Source: Micromonospora sediminicola
Lineage (GTDB): Bacteria > Actinomycetota > Actinomycetes > Mycobacteriales > Micromonosporaceae
Direction: 5' to 3'
DNA length: 64,000 nt
Assembly: GCF_900089585.1 (NCBI RefSeq)
Contig: NZ_FLRH01000003.1
Span: 3,486,501-3,550,500 of the forward strand
The notes below the pieces were generated by a model. It ran no database searches and had not been told where the DNA came from. It worked only from the letters and a program-made list of their open reading frames with translations. The position numbers were made by a program, and so were the translations under genes. Below, piece after piece: positions 1 to 7,562 of this stretch. Positions within the stretch are counted from its first letter, which is position 1, and every line of letters starts with the position of its first letter.

Positions 1-83
1 GTCAGGTGCGGGTCGTCGGGGTTCAACTGCCGGTAGAGGCGGACGATCTGCGCGAAGTCGTTGTGCCGGGCCACACGGAACAT
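1..83 (-). CDS. Partial GNAT-type N-acetyltransferase (5' end only)
   Basis: Reading the minus strand from an ATG at 83-81 gives 27 residues with the start of a GNAT acetyltransferase: an initial beta strand (MFRVAR), then HNDFAQIVRLYRQLNPDD. That strand plus 'D..AIV.LYRQLNPDD' is typical of the first helix of this family. The gene runs off the left edge, so the acetyl-CoA site is not visible and the substrate is unknown. The 84-339 stretch between it and the next gene is a divergent intergenic region with a locally AT-richer patch (about 215-240). I see no confident promoter there. An 86-residue plus-strand reading of this stretch is probably a shadow. Confidence 0.55.
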   Translation of the reverse strand, partial: MFRVARHNDFAQIVRLYRQLNPDDPHL

Positions 84-339
84 GCCCCGAGCGTAGCCAT
101 CGGCCGGACCGCGACGCACTGCGCGCAGCACAGCGTCGGGCGGCCGGCGGGCTACCTTGCCGGCGTGCGTCCGATCCTGCCTGTCCGATCGATCCTGGGC
201 AATCCACCAGCCGCTGTTTTGGATCTAGCCATTTGCATCTGGCGATGCCGAGAAGGGCCGCCGTAGGGTTCCGTCAGCACCCCGAAAGACGTACCCGGTG
301 GGCGGATCAGCCCACATCGAGGCTGGGCGGTGGCCGGTC

Positions 340-1737
340 GTGAGTGCACATCCCGTGGCGGACGATCCCGCGTCGACGACGGTGGACTGGGTGGACGACA
401 TCCTGTTCACCGGCCGCGACTCCGACGTGTGTCTCCGCCTGCCGGAGCCGGTCGACAAGGGCACGCTGCGCCGCCTCGTCGGCGAGGCGCAGGCCCGGCT
501 GACCGGGGCCGGGCTGCGCCCGGGCGGCGCCGCGGCGCTGCGCCTGCCGCCCTCCCTGACGTACGTGGCGCACCTGCTGGCCACCTGGCGCGCCGGCGGC
601 CAGGCCGTGCTGCTCGACCACCGGCTCACCGACCACGAGGTCGACCGGGCCCTGCGCCGGCTCACCCCGCAGGTGGTGGTCGCGCCGGTCCGCACCGGCG
701 GCGGCGCGCTGCGCGTCTTCGTCGACGTCACCGCCGGCGTCACGTCCTACTCCGACCGTCCCGCCGGCAGCCCGCACGCGGTGATCCAGCTCAGCTCCGG
801 CTCCACCGGCCCGTCCAAGGTGATCGGCCGCACCGCCGCCGACCTGGTCGCCGAGGTGCGCCGCTACACCCGGATCGACGGCGTCGCGCTGCCCGGCGAA
901 CGGATCATCCTGCTGCCGTCCATGGTGCACGTGCTCGGCCTGGTCGGCGGCCTGCTCTACGGCCTGCACGCCGGGGTCGAGCTGTGCCCGCCGGAGCGGC
1001 TCGGCGGCGACGCGATCCTCGCCGCGGTCGCCGCCCAGGACACCCCGGCCACCGTGCTCGGCGTGCCGTTCCACATCGGACTGCTCGCCTCCACCGTGCC
1101 CACCGGCCCGCTGCCGCAGCTGCGTCGCATGACCACCGGCGGCGAACTGGTCCCGGCCGCGGTCGCCCGGGCCTTCACCGACCGGTACGGCGTCCCCCTG
1201 GGCAACATGTACGGGATGACCGAGGTCGGGGTCATCGGCACCGACCTGTACGGCGCGCACCGCCCCGCCGTCGCCCCCGCCCCCGGCATCGAGGTGCGGG
1301 AACGCGACGGCGAGCTGTGGGTCAGCTGCCCGGCGAACCCGTACGTCGGGCTCGCCGACCCGACCCGCTGGGCCGACGGCTGGCTGCACACCCGCGACGC
1401 CGGCGCGGTCGACCCCGGGACCGGGCTGGTCACCGTGCGGGGGCGGCTCGACTCGCAGGTGTCGGTCGGCGGCCTCAAGGTCGACCTCACCGAGGTGGAG
1501 GCCACCGTGGCCGGGCTGCCCGGCGTCACCGCCGCCGTGGTGGTCTGGGACGACGGGATCAGCGCCTACGTGCAGACCGACGGCACACCCACCGAGGAGA
1601 CGCTGGACATCCTGCTCGCCGAGCGGCTGGCCGGGTTCAAGCGGCCCCGCACGCTGCACCTGCTCGAACAACTGCCCCGCACCACCACCGGAAAGCTGGT
1701 CCGCGCGGTGCCGACCCTGCGCGAGGCGGCGTCGTGA
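340..1737 (+). CDS. Class I adenylate-forming enzyme (acyl-CoA/acyl-ACP ligase), ligase A
   Basis: ANL-superfamily enzyme that activates a carboxylic acid as acyl-AMP and transfers it to CoA or a carrier protein. Visible motifs (residues from the chosen start): phosphate loop SSGSTGPSK near 150, NMYGMTE (A5) near 290, a TRD motif (A7) near 350, hinge GRLDSQVSVGGLKVD (A8) near 370, and catalytic lysine in TTTGK (A10) near 450. The reading frame is open from GTG 298, but I prefer GTG 340, which has a purine-rich stretch (gaggctgggcgg) about 10 bases upstream. At about 465 residues it is shorter than most CoA ligases (500-550). It is followed, across an antisense PPTase, by two carrier proteins and ketosynthases, so loading an ACP is a reasonable inference. 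Substrate unknown. Confidence 0.85.
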   Translation: MSAHPVADDPASTTVDWVDDILFTGRDSDVCLRLPEPVDKGTLRRLVGEAQARLTGAGLRPGGAAALRLPPSLTYVAHLLATWRAGGQAVLLDHRLTDHEVDRALRRLTPQVVVAPVRTGGGALRVFVDVTAGVTSYSDRPAGSPHAVIQLSSGSTGPSKVIGRTAADLVAEVRRYTRIDGVALPGERIILLPSMVHVLGLVGGLLYGLHAGVELCPPERLGGDAILAAVAAQDTPATVLGVPFHIGLLASTVPTGPLPQLRRMTTGGELVPAAVARAFTDRYGVPLGNMYGMTEVGVIGTDLYGAHRPAVAPAPGIEVRERDGELWVSCPANPYVGLADPTRWADGWLHTRDAGAVDPGTGLVTVRGRLDSQVSVGGLKVDLTEVEATVAGLPGVTAAVVVWDDGISAYVQTDGTPTEETLDILLAERLAGFKRPRTLHLLEQLPRTTTGKLVRAVPTLREAAS

Positions 1738-1745
1738 CCGGCCCG

Positions 1746-2351
1746 CTAGGCGAGCACGACCCCGACCGGCCCGGCGGCGCCGAGCACCGCGACCGCGAGC
1801 ACCAGCTCGCCCCCGCCGGCGGGATGACCGACGCGCGCGTCCGGACACCCGGGGACCGGCCACAGCTCGCCGCCGCCCTGCGGGGGCGGCATCCGGCGGC
1901 GCAGCCCACCGCCACGCAGCCCCCGACCGAGCGCCTTACCGACCGCCTCCTTCGCCGTCCACAGGCGCAGGAAGTCCAGCTCCCGCCCGGTCTCGTCACG
2001 GGCCGCCAGCCAGTCCGCCTCGTCCGGGGCGTACCAGCGGCGGGCCAGGGACGTGGCGGGCAGCGGACGGCGCCGCTCCACGTCCACCCCGACCGGGCCG
2101 GCCGCCCGGGCGGCCACCACGACCACCCCGTCGATGTGGCTGACGCTGACCGGCAGCGTCCGCCCGTCGTCGGCGCGCACCTCCGGGCGCCCGCCGGGCC
2201 CCCGGTCCACCCCGATCCCCGCCTCGGGCCGGCCGAGCAACGCGCCACCCGCGCGCCTGAGCAACCGCCGCGTCAGCTCCCGCTGGTCGCCGGTGGCACG
2301 GCCGGTCCACACGTACACGGTGTCCCGACCGGGCACCGGTAGCTGGTTCAC
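1746..2351 (-). CDS. Sfp-type 4'-phosphopantetheinyl transferase
   Basis: Converts apo carrier proteins to the holo form by moving phosphopantetheine from CoA to the carrier serine. The two diagnostic motifs are present: GVDVE (Mg-binding Asp/Glu, residue about 94) and WTAKEAVGKA (about 130-140). Length of 201 residues is normal for the Sfp/EntD group. It lies antisense between ligase A, with which it converges leaving 8 bases, and the first ACP, whose start is 17 bases from its own start, so the PPTase and ACP promoters overlap. Position next to two stand-alone ACPs argues that these are its targets. Confidence 0.9.
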   Translation of the reverse strand: MNQLPVPGRDTVYVWTGRATGDQRELTRRLLRRAGGALLGRPEAGIGVDRGPGGRPEVRADDGRTLPVSVSHIDGVVVVAARAAGPVGVDVERRRPLPATSLARRWYAPDEADWLAARDETGRELDFLRLWTAKEAVGKALGRGLRGGGLRRRMPPPQGGGELWPVPGCPDARVGHPAGGGELVLAVAVLGAAGPVGVVLA

Positions 2352-2368
2352 GGAAAGAGGTTAACCCC

Positions 2369-2632
2369 ATGCGCGACGAGGTCCGCACCTTCGTCATCGA
2401 GCAGCTGGCCGACATGAACTACGACGTCGAGGACCTCGACGACGACACCACCCTGGGCCCGTCCGGCGTCGACCTGGAGTCGCTGGCCCTGGCCGACCTC
2501 GCGGTCCGGGTCGAGGACCGCTACGGCCTGAAGTTCGCCGACGACGAGTCGGAGAAGCTGGCCCTGATGACGGTCGGCGAGTTCACCACCATGGTCGCCG
2601 ACCGCGCGGCCGCCGACGGCGACGACTCCTGA
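2369..2632 (+). CDS. Acyl carrier protein 1
   Basis: An 87-residue acidic, four-helix acyl carrier protein. The phosphopantetheine serine is Ser38 in the segment GVDLESLAL, preceding a helix with DLAVRVEDRYGLKF, the recognition helix II pattern. The spacing from Asp35 to Ser38 (D-L-E-S) differs slightly from the textbook D-S-L. The start has a good ribosome site (gaaagaggttaacccc) and the stop overlaps the ATG of the next ACP by one base. It probably carries acyl groups between the ligases and ketosynthases of the same operon. Confidence 0.88.
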   Translation: MRDEVRTFVIEQLADMNYDVEDLDDDTTLGPSGVDLESLALADLAVRVEDRYGLKFADDESEKLALMTVGEFTTMVADRAAADGDDS

Positions 2633-2877
2633 TGTCCGGTCGGCCCGACCTGGGGCGAGCTGACCTGGTGAGCATGCTCGCCGAACTGACCGCGAAACCC
2701 GTCGACCGGGTGCCCGACCGGATCGGCTCCATGGAGCTGGCCTGGCTGGTCCACCTCGTCGAGCAGCGCTACGACCGCCGGCTGGAGCTGAGCGACGACC
2801 AGCTCGCCGGCATCCGCACCGTCGACGACGCGTTGGCGGTGTTCCGCAGCTCGCTGACCGCTCCCGCAGATGGCTGA
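2632..2877 (+). CDS. Acyl carrier protein 2 (divergent)
   Basis: An 81-residue carrier-protein-like polypeptide starting in TGATG overlap with ACP1. The expected modification serine is Ser33 in RIGSMELAWLVHLVEQRY. The usual Asp before the serine is Gly here, but the Met-Glu-Leu after it and the following amphipathic helix fit an ACP. It shares little sequence with ACP1, so this is not a recent duplication. Tandem stand-alone ACPs occur in type II polyketide/aryl-polyene-like systems. Its end overlaps the next ketosynthase by 8 bases, indicating translational coupling. Confidence 0.72.
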   Translation: MSGRPDLGRADLVSMLAELTAKPVDRVPDRIGSMELAWLVHLVEQRYDRRLELSDDQLAGIRTVDDALAVFRSSLTAPADG

Positions 2878-4000
2878 GCGGGAGACCGTACGGATCACCG
2901 GCACGCACGCGCTCAGCGCCCTCGGCAGGGGCGCCGACGCGCTGCTGTCCGGGGTGCTCTCCGGCACCCCGGCGTTCGGGCCGGTGCGCCGCTTCGACAC
3001 CGCCGGCCGCCGGGTCACCGTGGCGGCCACCCTGCCGGAGGTCGGCACGCTCGCCGCCGAACTCACCGACGCGATCGACGCCGCCGCCCGGGCCGCCGGG
3101 CTGGGCCGGGCCGACCGGGCCGGGTGCGCCCTGTTCCTGGCCACCCACGGCGGGCCGCACTCGCTGCCCGTACCCCAGGGGCGGGACGAGCCGACGGTGC
3201 CGGCGCTCGCCGGTCACCTGGCCGCCCGCTGCGGGCTCGGCGGGCCCACCCGGGTCTACACCACCGCCTGCGTCTCGGCCAGCACCGCGGTCGCCGACGC
3301 GGCCGCGCTGATCCGCCGCGGCGACCTGGACCGGGTCGTGGTCGCGGCCGGCTACCTGGTCGAACCCGACCAGTACGCGCTCTTCGACGCCGGCCGGGCG
3401 CTCGCCGCCGACGGCGCGGTCCGGCCGTTCAGCGCCGGCCGCACGGGGCTGCTGCTCGGCGACGGGGTGGCCGCGGTGGTGCTGGAGTCGGCGGGCGCCG
3501 CGGCCCGGCGGGACGCCGAGACGCTCGCGACGGTGGCCGGGTGGGGCCGGGCGGGGGACGCGTACCACCCGTGCCAGCCGCATCCGGACGGGACCGGGCT
3601 GGCCCGGGCGGTCGAGGCGGCGCTGCGCCGGGGCGGGCTGCCCCCGGACGCGGTCGGCTACGTCAACGCCAACGCCACCGGCACCCCGTTCAGCGACGCC
3701 TCCGAGGCGGCGGCGCTGACCCGGGTGTTCGGCGCGGACGCCGGCCGGCTGCCGGTCAGCTCCACCAAGTCGGTGCACGGGCACGCGCTGGAGGCGTCCG
3801 GGCTGCTGGAACTGCTGGTCACCGTGCTGGCCCTGCGGCACGGCAAGCTGCCGGTCACCGCCGGCTGGCTCGGCTGCGACCCGCGGTGCCCGCTGGACGT
3901 CATCCGCGACGCCCCCCGCCCCGCGCGTACCGCACACGCCCTGACCCTCAACGCCGCCTTCGGCGGCGCCAACACGGCCCTCCTGGTGAGCACCTCATGA
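2870..4000 (+). CDS. Beta-ketoacyl-ACP synthase with altered active site (KS1)
   Basis: A 376-residue thiolase-fold ketosynthase of the FabF/KAS II type, expected to condense an acyl thioester with malonyl-ACP. The nucleophile is Cys134 (TTACVSAS) and Lys300/His305 sit in SSTKSVHGH. The first catalytic histidine motif, normally NAHGTGT, reads NANATGT here: His is Asn268 and Gly is Ala269. The triad is therefore Cys-Asn-His rather than Cys-His-His, which should affect malonyl decarboxylation. At 376 residues it is shorter than FabF (about 410). It sits between the ACPs and a half-length ketosynthase-like protein that may be its partner. Confidence 0.85.
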   Translation: MAERETVRITGTHALSALGRGADALLSGVLSGTPAFGPVRRFDTAGRRVTVAATLPEVGTLAAELTDAIDAAARAAGLGRADRAGCALFLATHGGPHSLPVPQGRDEPTVPALAGHLAARCGLGGPTRVYTTACVSASTAVADAAALIRRGDLDRVVVAAGYLVEPDQYALFDAGRALAADGAVRPFSAGRTGLLLGDGVAAVVLESAGAAARRDAETLATVAGWGRAGDAYHPCQPHPDGTGLARAVEAALRRGGLPPDAVGYVNANATGTPFSDASEAAALTRVFGADAGRLPVSSTKSVHGHALEASGLLELLVTVLALRHGKLPVTAGWLGCDPRCPLDVIRDAPRPARTAHALTLNAAFGGANTALLVSTS

Positions 4001-4620
4001 CCACCCCCACCCCCACCCCCCACCCTGGCTCCCCGCGATCTTGCACTTCCGGCCCCGGCGAAACGGGCACAACGCCCGCCGAGGGGGCACCAACCGCAAG
4101 ATCGCGCAACGACGGGGTGGTGGTGCTCGCGGAGGCGCGGTGGCCCGAGGACGGGGGCGGGGGCGCGGGGGCGGCGGGGGTGCCGGGGTTCGTGCACTCG
4201 CCGTTCGCGCCGCTGGTGGTAGCGGTGGCGGAGCGGTGCCTCGCGCGGCGGTACGGGGACGGGCCGCTGCCCCCGGGCAACCGGACGGCGGTGGTGCTGG
4301 TCAGCGCCGGCGGGGACTCCGTCAGCGCGGCGCACGTGCGCGCCACGGTGGCCGCCGGTGGGCGGGTCGGGCCGCTGTTCTTCTTCCAGTCGGTGCCGAA
4401 CAGCGTGGCCGGGCACGTCGCGGCGCGCCGGGGACTGGACGGGCCGGTGGTGTGCCTGAGCCCCACGGGGGACCCACGGGCCGAGGGTGAGGCCGAGGCG
4501 GACCTGCTGCTGCACGACGGCGACGCCGCGCAGGCGTTGCTGATCCTGATCGAACTGGCACCGGACGGCACGTCGGGCGAGGCGACCGCGGTGCTGCTGG
4601 GGGAGGAGACACGTCAATGA
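3997..4620 (+). CDS. Half-length ketosynthase-like protein (Ketoacyl-synt_2/chain-length-factor-like)
   Basis: ATG at 3997 overlaps the stop of KS1 and gives 207 residues. Residues about 66-190 look like the N-terminal half of a thiolase fold: FVHSPFAPL, VLVSAGGDSVSAA, then LFFFQSVPNSVAGHVAARRGLDGPVV, the pattern of Ketoacyl-synt_2 (chain-length-factor-like) proteins of aryl polyene clusters. No C-terminal half with catalytic histidines follows. Residues about 12-40 are encoded by a palindromic intergenic-type repeat, so the true start may be one of the in-frame GTGs at 4117, 4120 or 4123 and the first 40 residues may not exist. The stop overlaps the next ligase. A non-catalytic partner of KS1 is the likeliest role; this is inference. 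Confidence 0.62.
   Translation: MTTPTPTPHPGSPRSCTSGPGETGTTPAEGAPTARSRNDGVVVLAEARWPEDGGGGAGAAGVPGFVHSPFAPLVVAVAERCLARRYGDGPLPPGNRTAVVLVSAGGDSVSAAHVRATVAAGGRVGPLFFFQSVPNSVAGHVAARRGLDGPVVCLSPTGDPRAEGEAEADLLLHDGDAAQALLILIELAPDGTSGEATAVLLGEETRQ
4034..4106. repeat. Palindromic repeat, family B copy 1 (GCGATCTTGC type)
   Basis: Inverted arms CGCGATCTTGC (4034-4044) and GCAAGATCGCG (4096-4106) flank about 50 bases. The left side continues CACTT, as in the longer copy at 39114-39188. Here it lies at the 5' end of a reading frame inside an operon, which is unusual for an intergenic element. Confidence 0.7.
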
Positions 4621-6236
4621 GGACGAAGGGACTGCGCGGCGCGCTCGCGGCCGACGCCGAGCTGGGCGCGGGCAACGTGCTCGCCCGGGTGCTGGCCCAC
4701 GGCGCCGACCCGGACGGCCCGGGGCTCACGTTCGACACCGAGGTGGACGGCCACCCGGCCGAGACCCCGCTGACCCTGGGCCGGCTCGACCGGATGGTCG
4801 CCGCCCGGGCGGCCTGGCTGCACGAGCGCGGGGTGAAGCCACGCGACCCGGTGGCGGTCTGGGCCGGCACCGCCGCCGACATGGTGCTGTCGTTCCTGGC
4901 GCTGACCCGTCTCGGCGCGATCCCCGCGCTGATGAACGGCAGGCTGCGCCCGGAGATCGCCGCCGAGTACATCCGCCGGCTGCGGGCCGCCGGGGTGCTC
5001 GCCGACGCCGACCGGGCCACCGCCCTGGCCGGCCACGACCTGGGCGCGCCGATGCTCGGCGAGCCGGCACGGGCCGGCGCCGGCGACCCGGACGCCGCGC
5101 CCGCGCACTACCGGCACCACCCCGACGACCCGATCGTCATCACCCACACCTCCGGCACCACCGGCGTGCCGAAGGCGGTGCTGCACTCGCACGCCAGCCT
5201 CTTCGCCGCCACGCGGCACCTGCTGTCCATGCCGCAGGCGCAGGGCACCGGCCGGATCCTCAACGCGCTGCCCGCCCCGCACACCGCCACCGTGCTCATG
5301 GTCAACCAGGCGCTGGGCAACCGGGCGGAGATGTACCTGCTCTCCGAGCAGGGCGGCGAACGGGTGCTGGACGCGATCCAACGCTGGCGGCCCGACGGCG
5401 TCTTCGGGTTCTCCGTGACCTGGGCCGAGCTGGCCCGCTTCGACCTGTCCGGCTACGACCTGGACTCGGTGCGGCTGTGGTTCAACACCGGCGACTGCTC
5501 GCACGAGCCGCACGTGCGGCGGCTGGTCGCGGTCGGCTCCCGGGACGTGGTCACCCGCGACGGCGTCACCCGGGTGCCCGGCTCGGTCTTCATCGACGGG
5601 CTCGGCTCCAGCGAGATGGGGCATTCCATGTTCCACGTCACGCACACCGTCGACACCAACCGGTACGGGCGCTGCGTCGGCCGGCCGTACCGGTTCACGA
5701 AGGTGGCGGTGCTCGACGCCGAGGGCAACGAACTGCCCGCCGGCCAGGTCGGCTGGCTGGGCATCGACTCGCCGTCGCTGTTCCGCGGCTACTGGAACGA
5801 CTCGGCCACCACCTACCGGTTCCGGCTGCGCGGCTGGTACCTCACCGGCGACCTGGTGTACGCCGACGACGACGGCCGCTACTACCACCTGGACCGGGCG
5901 GTCGACTCGGTCGAGGTCGGCGACGGGAAACGGTTCTTCACCGCGCTGTCCGAGGAGCGGATCCTCGCCGCCTGCGCCGACGTCACCGACTGCACGGTGG
6001 TGATCGTCAAGGCGGACGACGGCACGGTCACCACCGACGTGCTGCTGGAACTGGCCGCCGGGGCCGACCCGGACGCGGACCGCACCGCGCGCATTCGCGC
6101 CGCGCTCGGCCCGGACGTGGCCGCCACGCTGCGCCGGGTGGTGCCGGTCCGCGCCGACGACATCCCGGTCACCGTCACCGGCAAGGTCCGCAAGGTGGCG
6201 CTGCGCGAGCGCTACCTGACCGAGGCCCCGTCGTGA
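4617..6236 (+). CDS. Class I adenylate-forming ligase B (AMP-dependent acyl ligase)
   Basis: A 539-residue ANL enzyme. Motifs: HTSGTTGVPK (A3, residues about 176-186), GLGSSEMG (A5, about 328), GWYLTGDL (A7, about 408), and PVTVTGK with the A10 lysine near 525. The A8 hinge is unusual: where most family members have GR.K..I...G..I.P.E, it reads LDRAVDSVEVGDGKRFFTALSEERIL, with the second half preserved only loosely. The start codon overlaps the preceding stop and its own stop overlaps KS2 (GTGA), so it is co-translated with the ketosynthases. It may load a starter acid, for example an aryl acid derived from hydroxymandelate, onto an ACP. The substrate is not shown by the sequence. Confidence 0.85.
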   Translation: MRTKGLRGALAADAELGAGNVLARVLAHGADPDGPGLTFDTEVDGHPAETPLTLGRLDRMVAARAAWLHERGVKPRDPVAVWAGTAADMVLSFLALTRLGAIPALMNGRLRPEIAAEYIRRLRAAGVLADADRATALAGHDLGAPMLGEPARAGAGDPDAAPAHYRHHPDDPIVITHTSGTTGVPKAVLHSHASLFAATRHLLSMPQAQGTGRILNALPAPHTATVLMVNQALGNRAEMYLLSEQGGERVLDAIQRWRPDGVFGFSVTWAELARFDLSGYDLDSVRLWFNTGDCSHEPHVRRLVAVGSRDVVTRDGVTRVPGSVFIDGLGSSEMGHSMFHVTHTVDTNRYGRCVGRPYRFTKVAVLDAEGNELPAGQVGWLGIDSPSLFRGYWNDSATTYRFRLRGWYLTGDLVYADDDGRYYHLDRAVDSVEVGDGKRFFTALSEERILAACADVTDCTVVIVKADDGTVTTDVLLELAAGADPDADRTARIRAALGPDVAATLRRVVPVRADDIPVTVTGKVRKVALRERYLTEAPS

Positions 6237-7498
6237 CCGCGCTGATCACCGGCATGGGCCTGTTCACCCCGGCGGGGCGGGGCGTCGAGGAGACGTTCGC
6301 GGCGCTCCTGTCCGGCCGCTCCGGGCTGCGCCGCCCACCCGAGGGCCACCCGGCGCGGGACAGCCTGGAGGTCGCCGGGGTGCTGCCGGAGATCGACCCG
6401 CGCACCGTCGCGTCCGGGCCGGAGACCAGGGTGCTCGACCGGATCGTGCTGCTCGCCCTGCTCACCGCCGCCGAGGCGCTCGCCGACGCCGGGATCGAGG
6501 TGGGGCGCGACGTCGACCCGGACCGGATCGGGGTGATCATCGGCGGCGTCGGCGGGATGTCCACCCTGGAGAGCCAGGTGCTGGCCCGGGCCGCGCGCGG
6601 CCGGGCGGCGGTCAGCCCGTACCTGCTCACCGGGATCCTGCCGAACATGCCCTCGGCCCGCGTCGCGATCGCGCACGGCATCCGCGGCTACAGCTCGGCG
6701 GTCGGCACGGCCTGCGCCTCCGGCGCCCAGGCCGTCGCCGACGGGGTACGCCTCATCCGCGCCGGCGAGGCCGACGTGGTGGTGTGCGGGGCGAGCGAGG
6801 CGCCACTGTTCCCGACGTTCGCCGACACGTTCGGCAACGCCCGGGCGCTGGCCCGGGGCTGGGACGAACCCACCGAGGCGAGCCGGCCGTTCGACAAGCG
6901 GCGCAACGGGTTCGTGCTGGCCGAGGGCGCGGCGCTGCTGGTGCTGGAACGGGCCGGGCACGCCGCCGCCCGGGGCGCGACCGGCTACGCCGAGGTCGCC
7001 GGCTACGGGGTGAACACCGACGCCTACCACCCGACCGCGCCCCGGCCCGACGGCGCGGGCGCGGCCGCGTGCATGCGTCGGGCGCTGGCCGGCGCCGGTG
7101 TCGGGCCGGACGACGTCGGTTACGTCAACGCCCACGGCACCGGCACGAAACGCGGAGACGTCGCCGAGACCACCGCGCTGGCCGAGGTGTTCGGCGTCGG
7201 CGCGGTGCCGGTCAGCTCCACCAAGGCACTCACCGGGCACCTGCTCGGCGCCTCCGGGGTGCTGGAGGCCGCGGTCACCGCGCTGGCGCTCGGGCGCGGC
7301 CTGCTGCCGCCCACCTACCACCTGGACGACCCGGACCCGGAGTGCGAGGCGGACCACGTCCGCGCCGCGCCCCGGCCCACCCGGACCGACCACGCGCTGA
7401 CGAACTCGTTCGGGTTCGGCGGCCAGAACGTCAGCCTGCTGCTGCGCCGGCTCCCGGAGCCGGCCCGCCGGGCCGCCACCCCGGTCGCCGCCGGCTGA
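6233..7498 (+). CDS. Beta-ketoacyl-ACP synthase II-type (KS2), intact triad
   Basis: A 421-residue FabF-like ketosynthase from GTG 6233 (overlapping the previous TGA). All catalytic residues are present: Cys161 in GTACASG, His301 in NAHGTGT, Lys331 in SSTK, His336 in ALTGHLLGASG, and the glycine-rich C-terminus NSFGFGGQN. It should catalyse decarboxylative Claisen condensation with a malonyl-type thioester. No ketoreductase, dehydratase or enoyl reductase lies in the operon, so the beta-keto group would remain or be handled elsewhere. A 64-base gap with a purine-rich ribosome site separates it from the mandelate synthase gene. Confidence 0.92.
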   Translation: MTALITGMGLFTPAGRGVEETFAALLSGRSGLRRPPEGHPARDSLEVAGVLPEIDPRTVASGPETRVLDRIVLLALLTAAEALADAGIEVGRDVDPDRIGVIIGGVGGMSTLESQVLARAARGRAAVSPYLLTGILPNMPSARVAIAHGIRGYSSAVGTACASGAQAVADGVRLIRAGEADVVVCGASEAPLFPTFADTFGNARALARGWDEPTEASRPFDKRRNGFVLAEGAALLVLERAGHAAARGATGYAEVAGYGVNTDAYHPTAPRPDGAGAAACMRRALAGAGVGPDDVGYVNAHGTGTKRGDVAETTALAEVFGVGAVPVSSTKALTGHLLGASGVLEAAVTALALGRGLLPPTYHLDDPDPECEADHVRAAPRPTRTDHALTNSFGFGGQNVSLLLRRLPEPARRAATPVAAG

Positions 7499-7562
7499 CC
7501 GTACTCCATCCCGGGCGTCCGCCCGGGTCGTGATCACGGGGGGAACAGGGGGAAACCCGTCC

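Noticed and set aside
6..266. 86-residue plus-strand protein at the left edge
   Set aside because: The opposite strand reads as a GNAT N-terminus, and this frame has no homologous motif or ribosome site.
4036..4110. Riboswitch or attenuator between KS1 and the half-ketosynthase
   Set aside because: The palindrome matches a dispersed repeat elsewhere in the window, so a specific RNA regulator is not needed to explain it; kept as a repeat.
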